Below, piece after piece: positions 29,687 through 41,900 of a stretch of DNA of 64,000 bases. Numbering within the stretch: position 1 is the stretch's first letter; each line of letters opens with the position of its first letter. The notes below the pieces were generated by a model. That model did no database searches. It saw only the letters and a list, made by a program, of their open reading frames with translations, and was not told the origin of the DNA. Both the position numbers and the translations under genes were made by a program. The DNA is taken from positions 13,819,117 to 13,883,116 of the forward strand of contig CM043009.1 of the NCBI GenBank assembly GCA_023678885.1, written 5' to 3'. Source of the DNA: Pogostemon cablin (lineage: Eukaryota > Streptophyta > Magnoliopsida > Lamiales > Lamiaceae).

Positions 29687-32261
29687 ATGTTAAAGGCATT
29701 GGCATCTTCGGCGTTGCTGTTGTTATTGTTGTCATTGTTCTTTCGTTCCATCTCTGCTGCAGATAATGAGTTTCGGTGTAATTGTGATGAGGAGGGATTT
29801 TGGAGCATTGAGAATATTCTTGAGTGCCAAAAAGTGAGTGATTTCCTGATTGCAGTGGCCTACTTCTCCATCCCCATTGAGCTCCTTTACTTTGTTAGTT
29901 GTTCCAACATTCCCTTTAAATGGGTACTTTTTCAGTTCATTGCCTTCATTGTCCTCTGTGGAATGACTCATTTGTTAAATGGGTGGACTTATGGACCACA
30001 CACTTTTCAGCTCATGCTTGCTCTCACCATTTTCAAGTTCCTCACTGCCCTTGTCTCTTTTGCCACGGCTATTACCTTAATTACTCTAATTCCGTTGTTG
30101 TTGAAAGTTATGGTGAGAGAAATCATGCTAAGGAAGAAGACTTGGGATCTTGATCGGGAGGTTGGGATTAAAAAGAAGCAGAAAGAAGCTGGCTTGCATG
30201 TCCGGATGTTGACCCATGAGATCCGGAAGTACGTTGATCGCCATACGATATTGTACACAACATTGGTTGAGCTGTCGAAGATGCTGGACTTGAAGAACTG
30301 TGCTGTTTGGATGCCGAATGTCGGTAAAACAGAAATGAACCTAACTCATGAATTGAAAGAAAACTTCTCCAACATGTATAATTCAAATATCCCAACCAGT
30401 GACCCTGATGTGAGAGAGATCAAGGGAAAAGATGGAGTTAAAATTCTTGATTCCGAATCTGCCCTAGCCATTGCTAGCAGTGGGGGTGTAGGTGAACCTG
30501 GAACTGTGGCTGCACTGAGGATGCCAATGCTGAGGGTTTCCAATTTTAAAGGTGGTACCCCTGAGATGGTTCCAGCTTGTTATGCGATTCTTGTGCTGGT
30601 TCTTCCAGGTGGACAGAGTAGAACATGGAGCGACCAAGAACTCGAGATGGTGGAGGTAGTTGCAGATCAAGTAACTGTGGCTCTTTCTCATGCATCGGTT
30701 CTTGAAGAATCCCAGCTTATGAGGGAGAAACTTGTGGAGCAAAACCGGGCACTGGAGCAAGCCAAACAGGATGCACTGCTGGCAAGCCAAGCCCGAAATG
30801 CATTTCAGATGGTAATGAGTAATGGTTTAAGGAGACCGATGCACTCGATTCTGGGTCTTTTATCAGTGTTGCAGGATGAAAAGTTGAGCGATGAGCAGCG
30901 TCTTCTTGTCAACACCATGGTAAAGACTAGTAACGTTATTTCAACATTAATAGCTGATGTAATGGATACCACAGTGAAGGATAATGGAAGGTTCCCTTTG
31001 GAAATGAAGCCTTTCGAACTGCATCCTATGATAAAGGAAGCTGCATGCGTCTCCAAGTGCCTCTGTGCTTATAGGTGTTATAATTTTGTGATTGAAGTTG
31101 ACAAGTCCTTACCGAATCTTGTAATTGGTGATGAAAGGAGAGTATTTCAGGTTATTTTGCACATGGTTGGTAATATGTTGAATTCAAGCAAAGGAGGAGG
31201 ATTTCTTTTATTAAGTGTATATTCAGCCAGTGGAAGCCAGGGATGGAACGAACAAAGACGGGGTGGTCAGTGGAGATCAAACTCATCCGATGGATATGCT
31301 TATGTTAGGTGTGAAGTAGGCATATGCCATTCTGGTTCTAAGACGGGGGATATTGTTCCCATATTCCCGTGTGGTGGGCAGAGATACTATGGCGGAGCCG
31401 GAGAAAGTATGAGCTTTAATACATGCAAGAGGCTAGTTCAGGTTTGTTTGAAATCATGTGATTATTTACATACCATGAAAGTTTCTAATCGAGCCCCTTT
31501 ATTTGGCGAATGCTGTCATGATTGTTGCTGATATTCTTGCATCATCTAATTTCGACCTGTGTGAATTTTGAGGATCTGTGTTGTGTTTTCTTGCTTAGAT
31601 GATGAATTCATTTACTCTTCAATAAATGGTTCTTGTCGTGGTGCATTGCTGCATATTTTTTGAAATAATATCATTTACCTGTTTGATGATGTCTTAAATG
31701 ATTAATGTGCAGTTAATGCAAGGAGATATATGGATGATACCAAATCCAGAGGGTTTTGATCAAAGCATGGCTCTTGTATTACGGTTTCAGACCCGGCAAT
31801 CCATCATAAAAGCCATACCTGATCATGACCAATCTTCGGAACTTCGTGTACAATCGAACTCTCTTTTCAGAGGCCTGAAAGTCCTTTTAGCTGATGCAGA
31901 TGATGTGAATAGAGCGGTAACAAGGAAGTTGCTCGAGAAACTGGGGTGCATCGTCTCTGTTGTCTCATCCGGATACGAATGCCTCAGCGCTCTCGGCCCA
32001 GCTGTATCTTCATGTCAAATCGTTCTTTTGGATCTTCACTTGCCCGATTTAGATGGCTTTGACATTACCATGAAAATACGCAAGTTTCGCAGTAGAAACT
32101 GGCCGTTGATCATCGCCTTGACAGCTAGTGACGACGGAGATATGAGAGAGAAATGCTTTCAAATTGGAATGAACGGTGTGATTCAGAAACCAGGTACGTT
32201 TCAAGAAATTGCCTATGAGCTCAAGGCTATCCTGCTGCAGTTTCATTACCAAGTGAATTGA
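29687..32261 (+). CDS. ETR2: Subfamily-II ethylene receptor, ETR2/EIN4 type
   Basis: Exons 29687-31441 and 31713-32261, spliced in phase 0 (cag|gtttgt and gtgcag|ttaatg), 767 aa, the usual length. The receptor binds ethylene in the ER membrane and represses signalling through CTR1-type kinases when unbound. Residues 5-25 form the extra N-terminal hydrophobic segment of subfamily II. Cys31 and Cys33 (CNCD) are the dimer cysteines. Three membrane helices follow, with Asp52, Tyr59 and the copper ligands Cys91 and His95 (LCGMTHLL). A GAF domain (about 185-335) leads to a degenerate histidine-kinase region, with N-G-L-R-R-P-M where active kinases have H-E-M-R-T-P-M. The receiver domain carries Asp692 (VLLDLHLP) and Lys744. 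Wording such as VRMLTHEIRKYVDRHTILYT favours ETR2 over EIN4, but the symbol is a best guess. No disruption seen. Confidence 0.93.
31442..31712 (+). other. Intron of the ethylene receptor gene
   Basis: GT-AG, T-rich, between the kinase-like region (CKRLVQ) and LMQGDIW. An unspliced transcript would add a short tail and stop at 31531, losing the receiver domain. Confidence 0.9.
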
Positions 32262-34567
32262 GCGTACTTATTCTACCATGTTAGAATAAACAATGGCAAA
32301 ATTATCTCATTTTGGACCATTTATTCAAATATAGAAGCTATTACACAGGCAGATAGTCAAAATGGTATACAAATTCATCATCTTTCGTATCTATCTATGA
32401 ATACATCTTGATTCTTGATATTCATACCCAGCAATACAAGATTGGGTCTATTCTCTTACTAAACACATTCAAATTGATGGTTGATATTGAAATGTGGGGA
32501 TGCAAATCATTTGGTGCTGCTAAGGTGACAGTTACAGACAGGGGCCGGGCTGGACCGGCCCATGGAACGCAACAACCGGCACAGATAACAATACGCATCT
32601 ATTCGTCTCATCTTTTCTGTGGGCTGTGTACCAGGTATGGGGATCAAGTTGAGAGGGAGTGGGCAAAGTATGTGCTGTTGAGTGTTGGATCATCATAATA
32701 GTATTGTCTGTTTTTCATTTCAATGAAGTTGAAAAGCAGTTGTTTGATGTCCTCCATCCTTGTCTAGGGTCAATGCTTTCTTTTATCACTTTCACACTAT
32801 ATGTTTGTTTGTTGGGTTATATGGTATCCCCCACCCCCTTCTCTCTCTCACACACAGTCACACACATACACTCAGAGAGTTCTATATAATGATATATGTA
32901 GGGTGGCATGTGAGTAACGTGTGGTTAGTGTTGGGGGGAATGTGAGGTTGGATTGGGGGGAGTGGAAGCATGTCTTTTATTGTGTGATTCCTCTGAATAA
33001 AGTGGAGGTTACTGTATAACCATGCATGAATTTGGGTACGTATCTGGACACCAATTATACCCTTACCCACTTGGGATGCCCATGGGCCCACCATCTCTCT
33101 CTCTCTTCCTATTTTCTCTCTCCATAATCAATATTTCCACACTGTACCATATATTCTCTATCTACTTTATTCTTATATTATTATTATATGGAGAAATTGT
33201 ATTTAAATTAATTTATCCCCTAATGAACGTTATTTTATTCATAGATAATGAATATGTGTGGGTGTGTGTGCATGGTTGTCAAGTTGTAAGATTTGTATGG
33301 AATTTTGTAAGATTGGATCCAAATCTAATTTGTCAACTTAATCCCCCTCATTCTTTATATTATATTCTAGTACTTTGTTTGGATGACAGAGAAAGCAAAT
33401 CATCCCATGAGAATTAACCTCTAGTGAGAGGAAATTGAGTGTGTATTGCAGAGTATCAAAATCCAATACACATGATATACATTATTATTTTTTATTTATT
33501 TATTTATCACTTAAAAGTACAAAATTGTAATTCAAAAGTAATAATTTTCTTAATCTATTTACACGAGCAAGTGTGAAGATTTTGGAATTGAGGGAGTAAT
33601 TATGAAATGAAATATGTTTGTATGATGCATATTTAAAAAATACAAAATTATCACCATAAATTTTTTAATCATCATTTTGTAAAAGCAAATGTGAAAATTT
33701 TGGAGGGACTAATTATGAATGAAAATACTCTTGTCAGTTACTTCACACTTACCCCTAAACACCTAAAACTCCCTCAATATACAAATACTTCTTAAAAATG
33801 ACATTTAATATTTATTTATAATAATACATAAAGATTACTAACTACCAATTAACGTAACGCAGATAGTATACAATTAACTCATTAATCTAACGCTAACCCT
33901 AAATCTAATTCACTCACTCACACTCAATCACTGTTTGTCCTCTCTCTCGATTCTTCATCATTGTCTTAGTTGGCTATCTCTCTCTATGTATTCATTTCTT
34001 GATTAGTAAGAACTCTAATTTGAAATCCGATTATTCTATTGTTACTCACACACCTCTATCACCTCTTTTTCTTATCATCACTTTATTTAGTATTAACTCT
34101 CTATATGTATTCGAGGCCATTAGGTCCTGATCTCGCTAAATGCTAATCTTAATGATGTTTGTTTCCAATTTAAAAATCACATTTTGGTTTTCAAAATCCA
34201 CCCATAGATACTAAAATTCATCTATATATATATATATATGCACCCAATAATCCTCAACACATCCACCTTTCGTATAAACCTTTCTTTTCAATTACTTCTT
34301 CCTCTCCATATATCTCTCCCCTCTCACTTTTTTTCTCTTACATAATACATTAATTTAACATAAAAAGAAAATATATCATATAAAAAATTCAAAGCAATAT
34401 ACCCTTAGTATATGTTTAAAATCATGAATAGTGATTTTTTATTTAGTTAATGATATGTGTAAAACTATTAATTAATGTGAGGAAAACAGGAGACATGAGA
34501 AGAAAAAGAGAAATAGTAATATTTGTAAAGGAGAAATAGTAATATTAATTGTATATAGATAAGACAA
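32262..34567. other. 3'UTR and AT-rich intergenic spacer
   Basis: 32262 to roughly 32800 probably holds the receptor 3'UTR; I could not place its poly(A) site. CT/CA-rich simple sequence occurs at 32836-32875 and CT-rich sequence at 33090-33125. Beyond that there are no genes or recognisable elements, only AT-rich spacer. Confidence 0.5.
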
Positions 34568-34832
34568 AGTCTCTTGTGAGACGCTACCTTCATGAGACGG
34601 TTTGTGAGACGTGTTAAAGTATGTCGATTATTTAAATAAAGTATGTTAAATGGTTGTTAATGTATGTTTTTTAAAATATGTTGGATTATGTATTAAAGTA
34701 TGATGTTAGTGTGTTATAATTTGATTTATTATCGACATACTTTAATCACAAATAAGTACACTTTAACCACAAATAAGCATACTTTAGTGATGGGTTTACC
34801 CGTCTCACCAATAACCCGTCTCACAAGAGACT
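34568..34832. mobile_element. MITE with TCTCTTGTGAGACG terminal inverted repeats
   Basis: The left end reads agtctcttgtgagacg and the right end cgtctcacaagagact. Homology continues for about 33 bases on each side (tgagacgg with ccgtctca). The interior is AT-rich and also pairs: taaagtatgtcg with cgacatacttta. A related, eroded copy begins near 56490. The target duplication is unclear. Confidence 0.7.
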
Positions 34833-36162
34833 AACTCGATAGATAATGTATACTATATGAGATGTGTTTAGTTGAAAGTTAAAGTTTTGAGTCAAATTAG
34901 GGTGCAGTTTCAGTGCACCTAATTAATCTCACCAATTATATTGAAATATTAGTTAATAATTATCTTTTGGATCAAATAAAATAATTAAGATTTTAAAAAT
35001 AAAAAATAAATAACCCTAAATTATAGCCTATAACCGCTAAGTGCATTGGTATACCCACCCCGTCATAACTCTAAAGTTTATAGAGACATGGAGTGCTATA
35101 AAAGTTATTTTGAAAATTTAAGTGTGAATTTTAAAAATTAAATTTTAAATAAAATAAGTCGAAAACCTAAAACTAGGTTAAAGTGAAGAAGTTACTAGAG
35201 TATTTTTTTTTTTAATTTTTTTTTTAAGATTTGAATAAAGTTGTAAACGCGCGCATTGATGGTATTGAGGTAGAAATGAGTGTTGATGGACGAATAAGAG
35301 CAGAGAGTAAATCTGAACCGTAGATCCTGTATTGAAAGATTAAGTTGCACCCATCACTTTCTGCCAATCATATGCTGTCTACATGAGATTGGTCGGCGTG
35401 TTCTCCAAGTTTACATCATTTTATCTATACAATATGAATCCAAGAATTACACACTATTTCACTATAAAAACATCAACTCATTCTACAGCAGTTACGTTTA
35501 TTATTTGTGAGAAAATTAAGTATCATGATAACTTTTATATTTTTCTTATTTATTTGTCCTACAAAATCTTTCAAATTCCTAAAAAAGAAACATCACTTTA
35601 TTTAATAACTTCAAAATTACTTAAATTTTAAATTTGTCACCCATTTTTCACACACATATCATTACTTTATACTTTTTTATTACATAAAATTCTACAATAC
35701 CCTCCAAAATCAATAAAATTGATCAAAAAGTGCAACTTTTCATAAATAACATGGAACAATAAATATAAAAAATATTATGGAACGGAGGGAGTATAATATT
35801 TCAATGGATAACAGACGATTGTATTAGTATTAGTATGTGATTCCATAAAAATATATTATAATTGTTCTTTTTAATTTTATCTAAAAAAAGAAAAATGTAA
35901 GTCTTTTTGTAAAAAGCCTTAATTAATAAATAAAACATAATTCTTGTAAGGGATTAATAGATTATGGAATATTTATTTTATTTTATAATATAAACATAAA
36001 ATCTATTGAAAAATGATTCCCTTACCATAATTTAATTTGTATTCCGAGTTATGATGACATGTATTCATTTGATTCATTCATACGTATATAATAGTATTTC
36101 TTCGTTGCAGAATTAATTATATAGCTTTTGCACGTATATTAAAGAAATTGTTACTGTCAAGG

Positions 36163-36194
<32 letters not shown>

Positions 36195-36252
36195 TTATAA
36201 TAAATAAATGATATAATATATTAGGTGGATGAAGTATTTTTTGTAAATAAAG
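34833..36252. other. AT-rich spacer with a MITE end
   Basis: No gene. 35775-35792 (ggaacggagggagta) is the right end of a Stowaway-like MITE whose left end I could not find. A (TA)n run is at about 36161-36190. Confidence 0.5.
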
Positions 36253-36481
36253 TACTCCCATCGTCCGTCCAAAAGGTCCACATTTTGCCATTTTGGGAGC
36301 TCGCACCAAAGGTCCACATTTCCCTTTTTAAACACATGAGACCCACACACATCACTAATACAATAAATTTATGGGACTCATACACCCCACTAATACAACT
36401 ACTGATTACACCTTAAATAATAATACTCCTTAATCAACTTGCAAAAAGTAAATGTCCACTTTGTAGCGGACAGAGGGAGTA
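36253..36481. mobile_element. Stowaway-like MITE
   Basis: TA-flanked, with tactcccatcgtccg at the left and cggacagagggagta at the right. These match the CTCCCTCCGTCC-type terminal repeats of Stowaway (Tc1/mariner) MITEs. Non-coding interior. Confidence 0.75.
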
Positions 36482-36589
36482 TATGAATATGTTAGTTGTT
36501 TTGACTTTTTTACAAGTTTAGGAATGTAAAATTTTTATAAGACGAACGAAAATAAAAATGTTAAAACTTTAATGGAACGGAGAGAGTAA

Positions 36590-36958
36590 TGAGTATTCCC
36601 TCTATCCCGACACAATATTTACATTTGTTTTTTTCAGGTAGGTTTAGAAGATATAATATTTTAATGTGTAGTGAGGTAAATATTTAACCAAACACTTGTG
36701 TGCAGAACATGGTTCACCTTGCACCTTGATTTTTCAAAATTAGTCTTTAATATTCCCTCCTTCCGCTTCTAAGGTATTCATTTTACTATTTTTGGTGTTC
36801 GCTTCAAAGGTATCCATTTCTCCTATTTAGTAAAAAAGTACACAATATGACTCACCACTTTCCTCTAATACAACTACCCACTTCACATATAATAATAATA
36901 CTCCTTAATTCACGTGTAAAAAGCAAATGAATACCTTAAAATGGGACCGAGGGAGTAT
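36590..36958. mobile_element. Adjacent Stowaway-like MITE remnants
   Basis: A complete-looking copy spans 36751-36958 (tattccctccttccg ... ggaccgagggagtata). Just before it are a right end (ggaacggagagagta, about 36576-36590) and a lone left end (tattccctctatcccg, about 36597). At least three insertions therefore occurred side by side. Confidence 0.65.
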
Positions 36959-38300
36959 ATGAAAATTACTCTTCAAAAAGATAAACTGTTACTCTTTTAA
37001 TAAAAATAATACTAAAATTATGATATTAATTGAGCCCATAGATGTATTTACTCATCCCTCTATACTCATTTTTTATTTAGAGAATTAAATTTCTGATTCG
37101 GGTAATGATACCCATTCGAGTTCATAAGATTGTTATGAAAAAGGCTGAGGGCAAATCATCTAAAATGTTGAAGTGTATCTCTCATAACACATATATTTAT
37201 TTTCACACGGACAATTGTATGTTGCCTTTCTTAAGTCATCTATAGAAAACACAAAAGTCTTGATTAGATCTGATTAATTTTGTTCGACAAAAAATATTAT
37301 ATATAAAGAAGTTTTAAAGTGATTACTGAATAAAAGATTTACTTAAATTATTTATTATTATGTTAAAAAAGAAGTTTTTTTTAAGAATAAAATTGCTTAA
37401 AAAGAAAATAGGAAAAAACAAACCTCATTATAAACTGTGATGTGTATACGACGTGCAAACATCATAAAAATTAGTTTTATTAAATATATGTCATGTGTTA
37501 TAGCTATTTTCTAATTCAAAGTTAAGCATGCAAGAATTTAATGATCATTTGTTTTGTATAACTACTTTTCACCTTATGAAACATACATTAAAATACGATT
37601 GTATAACAGAAAATCGAGTTGGTTGAATCTAGACGTAATGGAATAGAATGTGCAGTCACATGATGATCCACTTTATAGTTGAACTAATTCAATTGGCAAG
37701 GGGATCTGTATCCTTAAATTGTAAATTAAGATTAAAACTGTCTTTTCAAGAACTAGGTTTAATTTCTTCCTAATCTAAGTAGTTAATTACTACTTTAACT
37801 ACAAACTTGACAAGTAATTGAGATTGACAGATACATCAAACATACTTTTAATCCGATGATGAATAATTTGATTAAGTAATATTTTAATTTTGTTTTAGTT
37901 AGGAAGGAAAGAGTTCATTTATGACCAGCAACTATTCTAAATATTATAAAAAAATCCATGCACAAAGAAAAGCGTCTACTAGTCAAATATGATCCAAATA
38001 GAAGGACAAATAATTATATTGTTAAATAACCACATGATGAAAGTGGAAATTCATGTATTTTTTTGTTCGATTTGATACTTCTTTGATTGATTTTAATATT
38101 ATTATTTGCAAAAATCTTAATACTTTGAATGATTATTGACTAAAAGGTGCTTGAGAGGTATTTTTTTGTGTTTTGATAGGAAAAAAGGATAAAAAAAATG
38201 CAAAGTTGGAATATAGGATGAACTTAACATGTAAGAAAACAGACGACCACTTTCCATAGTATTTCTGTATTTGAATAAAAGTGAAAACTGGTCATGTGAT
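36959..38300. other. AT-rich intergenic spacer
   Basis: No gene, RNA or clear repeat boundary recognised. Confidence 0.5.
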
Positions 38301-39060
38301 ATATAGTTAGAAAGCCACGGAAGAGAGAATCACGTGAGCGTAAGAATCACTCAAATTAGAGTTCAGATGAAGAAGTTATGCTCAAAACTGTGGAGTCGTG
38401 CAAGCTGCTGAAGAGCGCTCGGTAGCCGTCGAGCGCAACGCTCGACGGCGAGGGAGGGCCAATTTTCTTCTCGATTTTCATCGAGTGAACACGCTCGTTA
38501 TTGAGCAATGGGCCTGGACAAGTGGAATTCGACGTGTTTGGAGGCCCATATCCGTATAATCTTAAGCCTACTCAACAATACATCCGTTGCAACTATAAAA
38601 AGGCAAAATTCATAATCTGAAAGAAGTAGCAGACATTCCATTAGACACGCCATACTCCATCCCATCTTCACCATCACCCACACCAAGAAGGAGTTGCTAC
38701 TTGGATTGGAGACGGAGATCCTAGCGGAGACAGAGATCGGAGAGACGGAGTCCTACACTAAGGTTCTTTATTTTTTGATTCTATTTTCGTATATTGTTAG
38801 ACCAATGGTTAGGGCTAATTACATCTTTATGATTTGCCCTCATAAATCCATGAGCTAAGTCTTTTGTTGGTAATGTTAGGGCAGAAAATTTTGACTATGT
38901 GATTTGATCGTCTTAAACTTGATTTTTTTTTTATTGCAGAATGTCTATTTCCTTATTAAAGAAGAGATTTTGAGACTTTTAATTATTGTATTTTGAGTTT
39001 TGATTCCAGTGATTATTCATGAAGATAACTTGAATTGAATTGTTATTAGGATTCACTTTT
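38300..39060 (+). mobile_element. Probable LTR fragment of an LTR retrotransposon
   Basis: A sudden rise in GC, a TATA-like aactataaaaaggc at about 38594, and a downstream T-rich region with ggttagggctaatt and ccatgagctaagtc resemble the U3-R-U5 layout of plant gypsy LTRs. No terminal TG...CA pair or flanking coding region was found, so the limits are approximate. Confidence 0.35.
38425..38449. repeat. Perfect 11-bp hairpin (GCCGTCGAGCG / CGCTCGACGGC)
   Basis: Arms 38425-38435 and 38439-38449 with a CAA loop, inside the probable LTR fragment. A second, weaker pair (tcgagtgaacacgctcg) follows near 38481-38497. Confidence 0.9.
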
Positions 39061-40896
39061 TGTGCATGTGTAAAGTAAGAAAAATGAGAGATATTTTAGG
39101 TAATTTATTGAGAAATGCGTGTAAAGTTATTGGGTTGAGTGTAAAGAGGTATATTATTGGAATGTATTTTTTATTTTTTCTTTGAAAACGTTCATAAATG
39201 TTGACATAAATAAAAAATGAAAGTGTGAAGTATTTTGTGAGAAGGAAGGAGTACTATATTATCTCCGGTAAGTCAAAGTAATAATTTTTCTTAAACTATA
39301 TATCCATGATTTTGGTGAAATTTATCCAAGAATGAAGAGAATATTAACTAAGAAGAGAATGAATGGAAATGATGTAAATTGATGATTAATACTCCCTCTA
39401 CCCAAATTAAAGGTATTTATCTATTTTTTCTCACGTACATTAAGAAGTATCATTATTTTTTATGTAGTGAGTAATTATATTAGGGGATGTGGTGAGTCAT
39501 GTGTGTGATCCTTTTACAAAATAGAGAAAATGAATACTCTCACCTTTTTTTTATATGTCTTGGAGGTGTGCACAAGAATTAATAAAAAAAATTTTTACCC
39601 TAATTATCCCTAATTAATGATTATAGATAGAATTAAAATTTTACATTATTATTACAATGAAAGACTCACCATTCCTAAAATTAAATTCATCTTCCACCAA
39701 ACTTTTGATTCTTCTCCCACAACCCAAAAACTAGTACGGTGGCAAAAAAACCAAAATATATGGAGGGATTTCAATTAACATTGGAGCCAAAATAAAATTG
39801 ACATCTCCCACCAAAAACCATTTTGATCTTCTCCCACAACCAATAAAACTAATATAGTGGCAAACAATTAAAATAAATTGAGGGATTTCAATTTACATTG
39901 GAGCCAAAAAAATTTTAAAAATTATAAATGATTGACTATTAATTGTTTTATAAATCACGGCAGCTCTGAAATAATCTTTACAATCTCCTTCATCCATGGA
40001 TTCTAAATTTTTGTAGATTTGAATCAACCTCCTCTAAACATGGATTTAAATTTTATAATAGATTTGAATCAACGTCTCTCGAATAATGAACATGAATTAC
40101 ACAACCAAAAATAGAAATTCCAATTTGTGTGATGTCGTCTTCTGTAGAAAATATCATAATCCAGATAAACGAAAATAATGAGATTGAATATCTTATTCTA
40201 GAATTAGATATACATGACTCATGGAAGAAAATGATGAAACATCTTCAGAAGATTCAAATTTGGAGGAGATAGTTGAGGCAGAATATAGATTGAGTGGGGT
40301 AGAGATGTTTGAACAAAGATCAAGATCGGAGGAGGAGACTGCAGAGGTGACAGATGAATCAGAAATATTAAGGGAAAACACATATAGACAAACAACGCAA
40401 GGTATGATTTATTATTATTTTTTTAATATGCAAAGTTTTATATCACCATGGATATGAATGAACATTATTTGTGAAACTATACAGAAACAACGGTCAGAGA
40501 AAACACATCCACAGAAAACACCAACGAACAACAAACAACACAAGATATATTTTTTTCTTTCTATTTTTTTAATTAACAAAGTGTGATATGATTGAATATG
40601 ATATGTGAAACAAATTGCGTAAAAAGTAAAATTATAAGTACAAAGAACGTGATGAATATGATGTGTGAAATCGTTATTGTAAAAGTAAGGATTATTGAAT
40701 TTTTTTTTGAAAAAAATCATACCTTGCGTTGAAACAGTTAATGTAAAAAAAATAGAATATGATATTATTATGTTATTGTTGATAATATTGAAAATTTTAA
40801 TGTGATTAAAGATAGAATTATAAATATTCCAAACTTAAAACGTACATAAATAATTCGCATTCTAACTACAAGCATACATAATTAGCTACTTGTAAT
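39061..40896. other. AT-rich spacer with a diverged tandem duplication
   Basis: A segment containing cttctcccacaacc and gggatttcaattWacattgg occurs twice (about 39710-39790 and 39825-39905). A lone Stowaway-type left end (tactccctctaccc) lies near 39391. No convincing gene. A short acidic frame at 40221-40457 is discussed among the rejected items. Confidence 0.5.
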
Positions 40897-41625
40897 TAGA
40901 GATGTTAATACGATCCGGGACCGTAGGTTCAGCCCGTTTAACTCGGAAAAATATAGGTTTAGGTTTGTATAAGTAGTGGTCCATTTAAATCAGGCCCTTT
41001 TTGGCCCGGACTGATTAGCCCGTGGTCCTATAGGGCTAGCCCGTAGGTTAATAGGGCTGGCCCGGTTAGCCCGATTAAAATTATTATAATAAAAAATTAA
41101 TTAATAATATACTTAAATTATTAAAATTAATAATAATTTTTTATGCTAACAAATCATTTCTATTGATAATTATATCTAATAGTAATTTAATACCCTCTAA
41201 CTTACTACATTTTTGTTGGTTTGCCATTTTAAAATAAAATAATTTAAGAATAAAGTAGGTAAGACATTTTAAAAAGTAATATTGAATATAAACTATCTTA
41301 ATTCACAAATAATATTAACATATTTGGAATTCTAAAATTCTTTTTTATTTTTTTACGTATAAACTTATAAATTTATAGTTCATTATTAATGTTAGAACAA
41401 TATTTGATGTATTTTTAATGTTTAATTATGTTTCAAATTATATTAATATTTTTTTATTCACCAACCCGTTAGTAGCCCGATTAGCCATAGGCCCGCTAGG
41501 ATTAGGGTTAGGTTCGCATAAATAACGGCTCGTTTAACATGGACCACTTAACCCGTGACCCGTTTAGCCCTTAACCCTATAGGTTTGGCCCTGTAGGTTC
41601 AGGTCCAGCCCGTTTAACATCCCTA
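40897..41625. mobile_element. hAT-like nonautonomous element (729 bp)
   Basis: The left end reads tagagatgttaatacg and the right end, reversed, tagggatgttaaacgggc. The flanking 8-mers CTTGTAAT and TGTGTAAT share six of eight bases, as an aged hAT target duplication would. The interior repeats agcccg/cgggcc motifs in both orientations and has no transposase. Confidence 0.65.
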
Positions 41626-41900
41626 TGTGTAATAGATAACATGGTAAAATCTTCCAATGTTCCTTTGTCTATCAACTTTTGTTGCTTTCTAACTATGTTA
41701 ATGGTATTTGTCTTCTACTTTTTCTTAAACATCTATCTTTATTTTATTTTTATTTTAATAATTAAATGGTCAATTGAGTCACAAACTGCAAATAAGAGAT
41801 ATTAGGAAATGACAAGTTTCATATCCTACTATTTTTCTATATGCTTCTTGCGTTGTATTGACGGTCCAAAATGATAAATACCTTATAACAAATTGGTGTA

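Noticed and set aside
33022..33417. 131-codon frame downstream of the receptor gene
   Set aside because: AT-rich, hydrophobic low-complexity translation with no domain, overlapping CT-rich simple sequence.
40221..40457. Short acidic open frame (MEENDETSSEDSNLEE...) with a gtatga donor-like end
   Set aside because: No recognisable domain, no downstream exon in the very AT-rich sequence that follows, and codon content compatible with chance. It could be the first exon of a dead transposase-like gene, but this cannot be supported.
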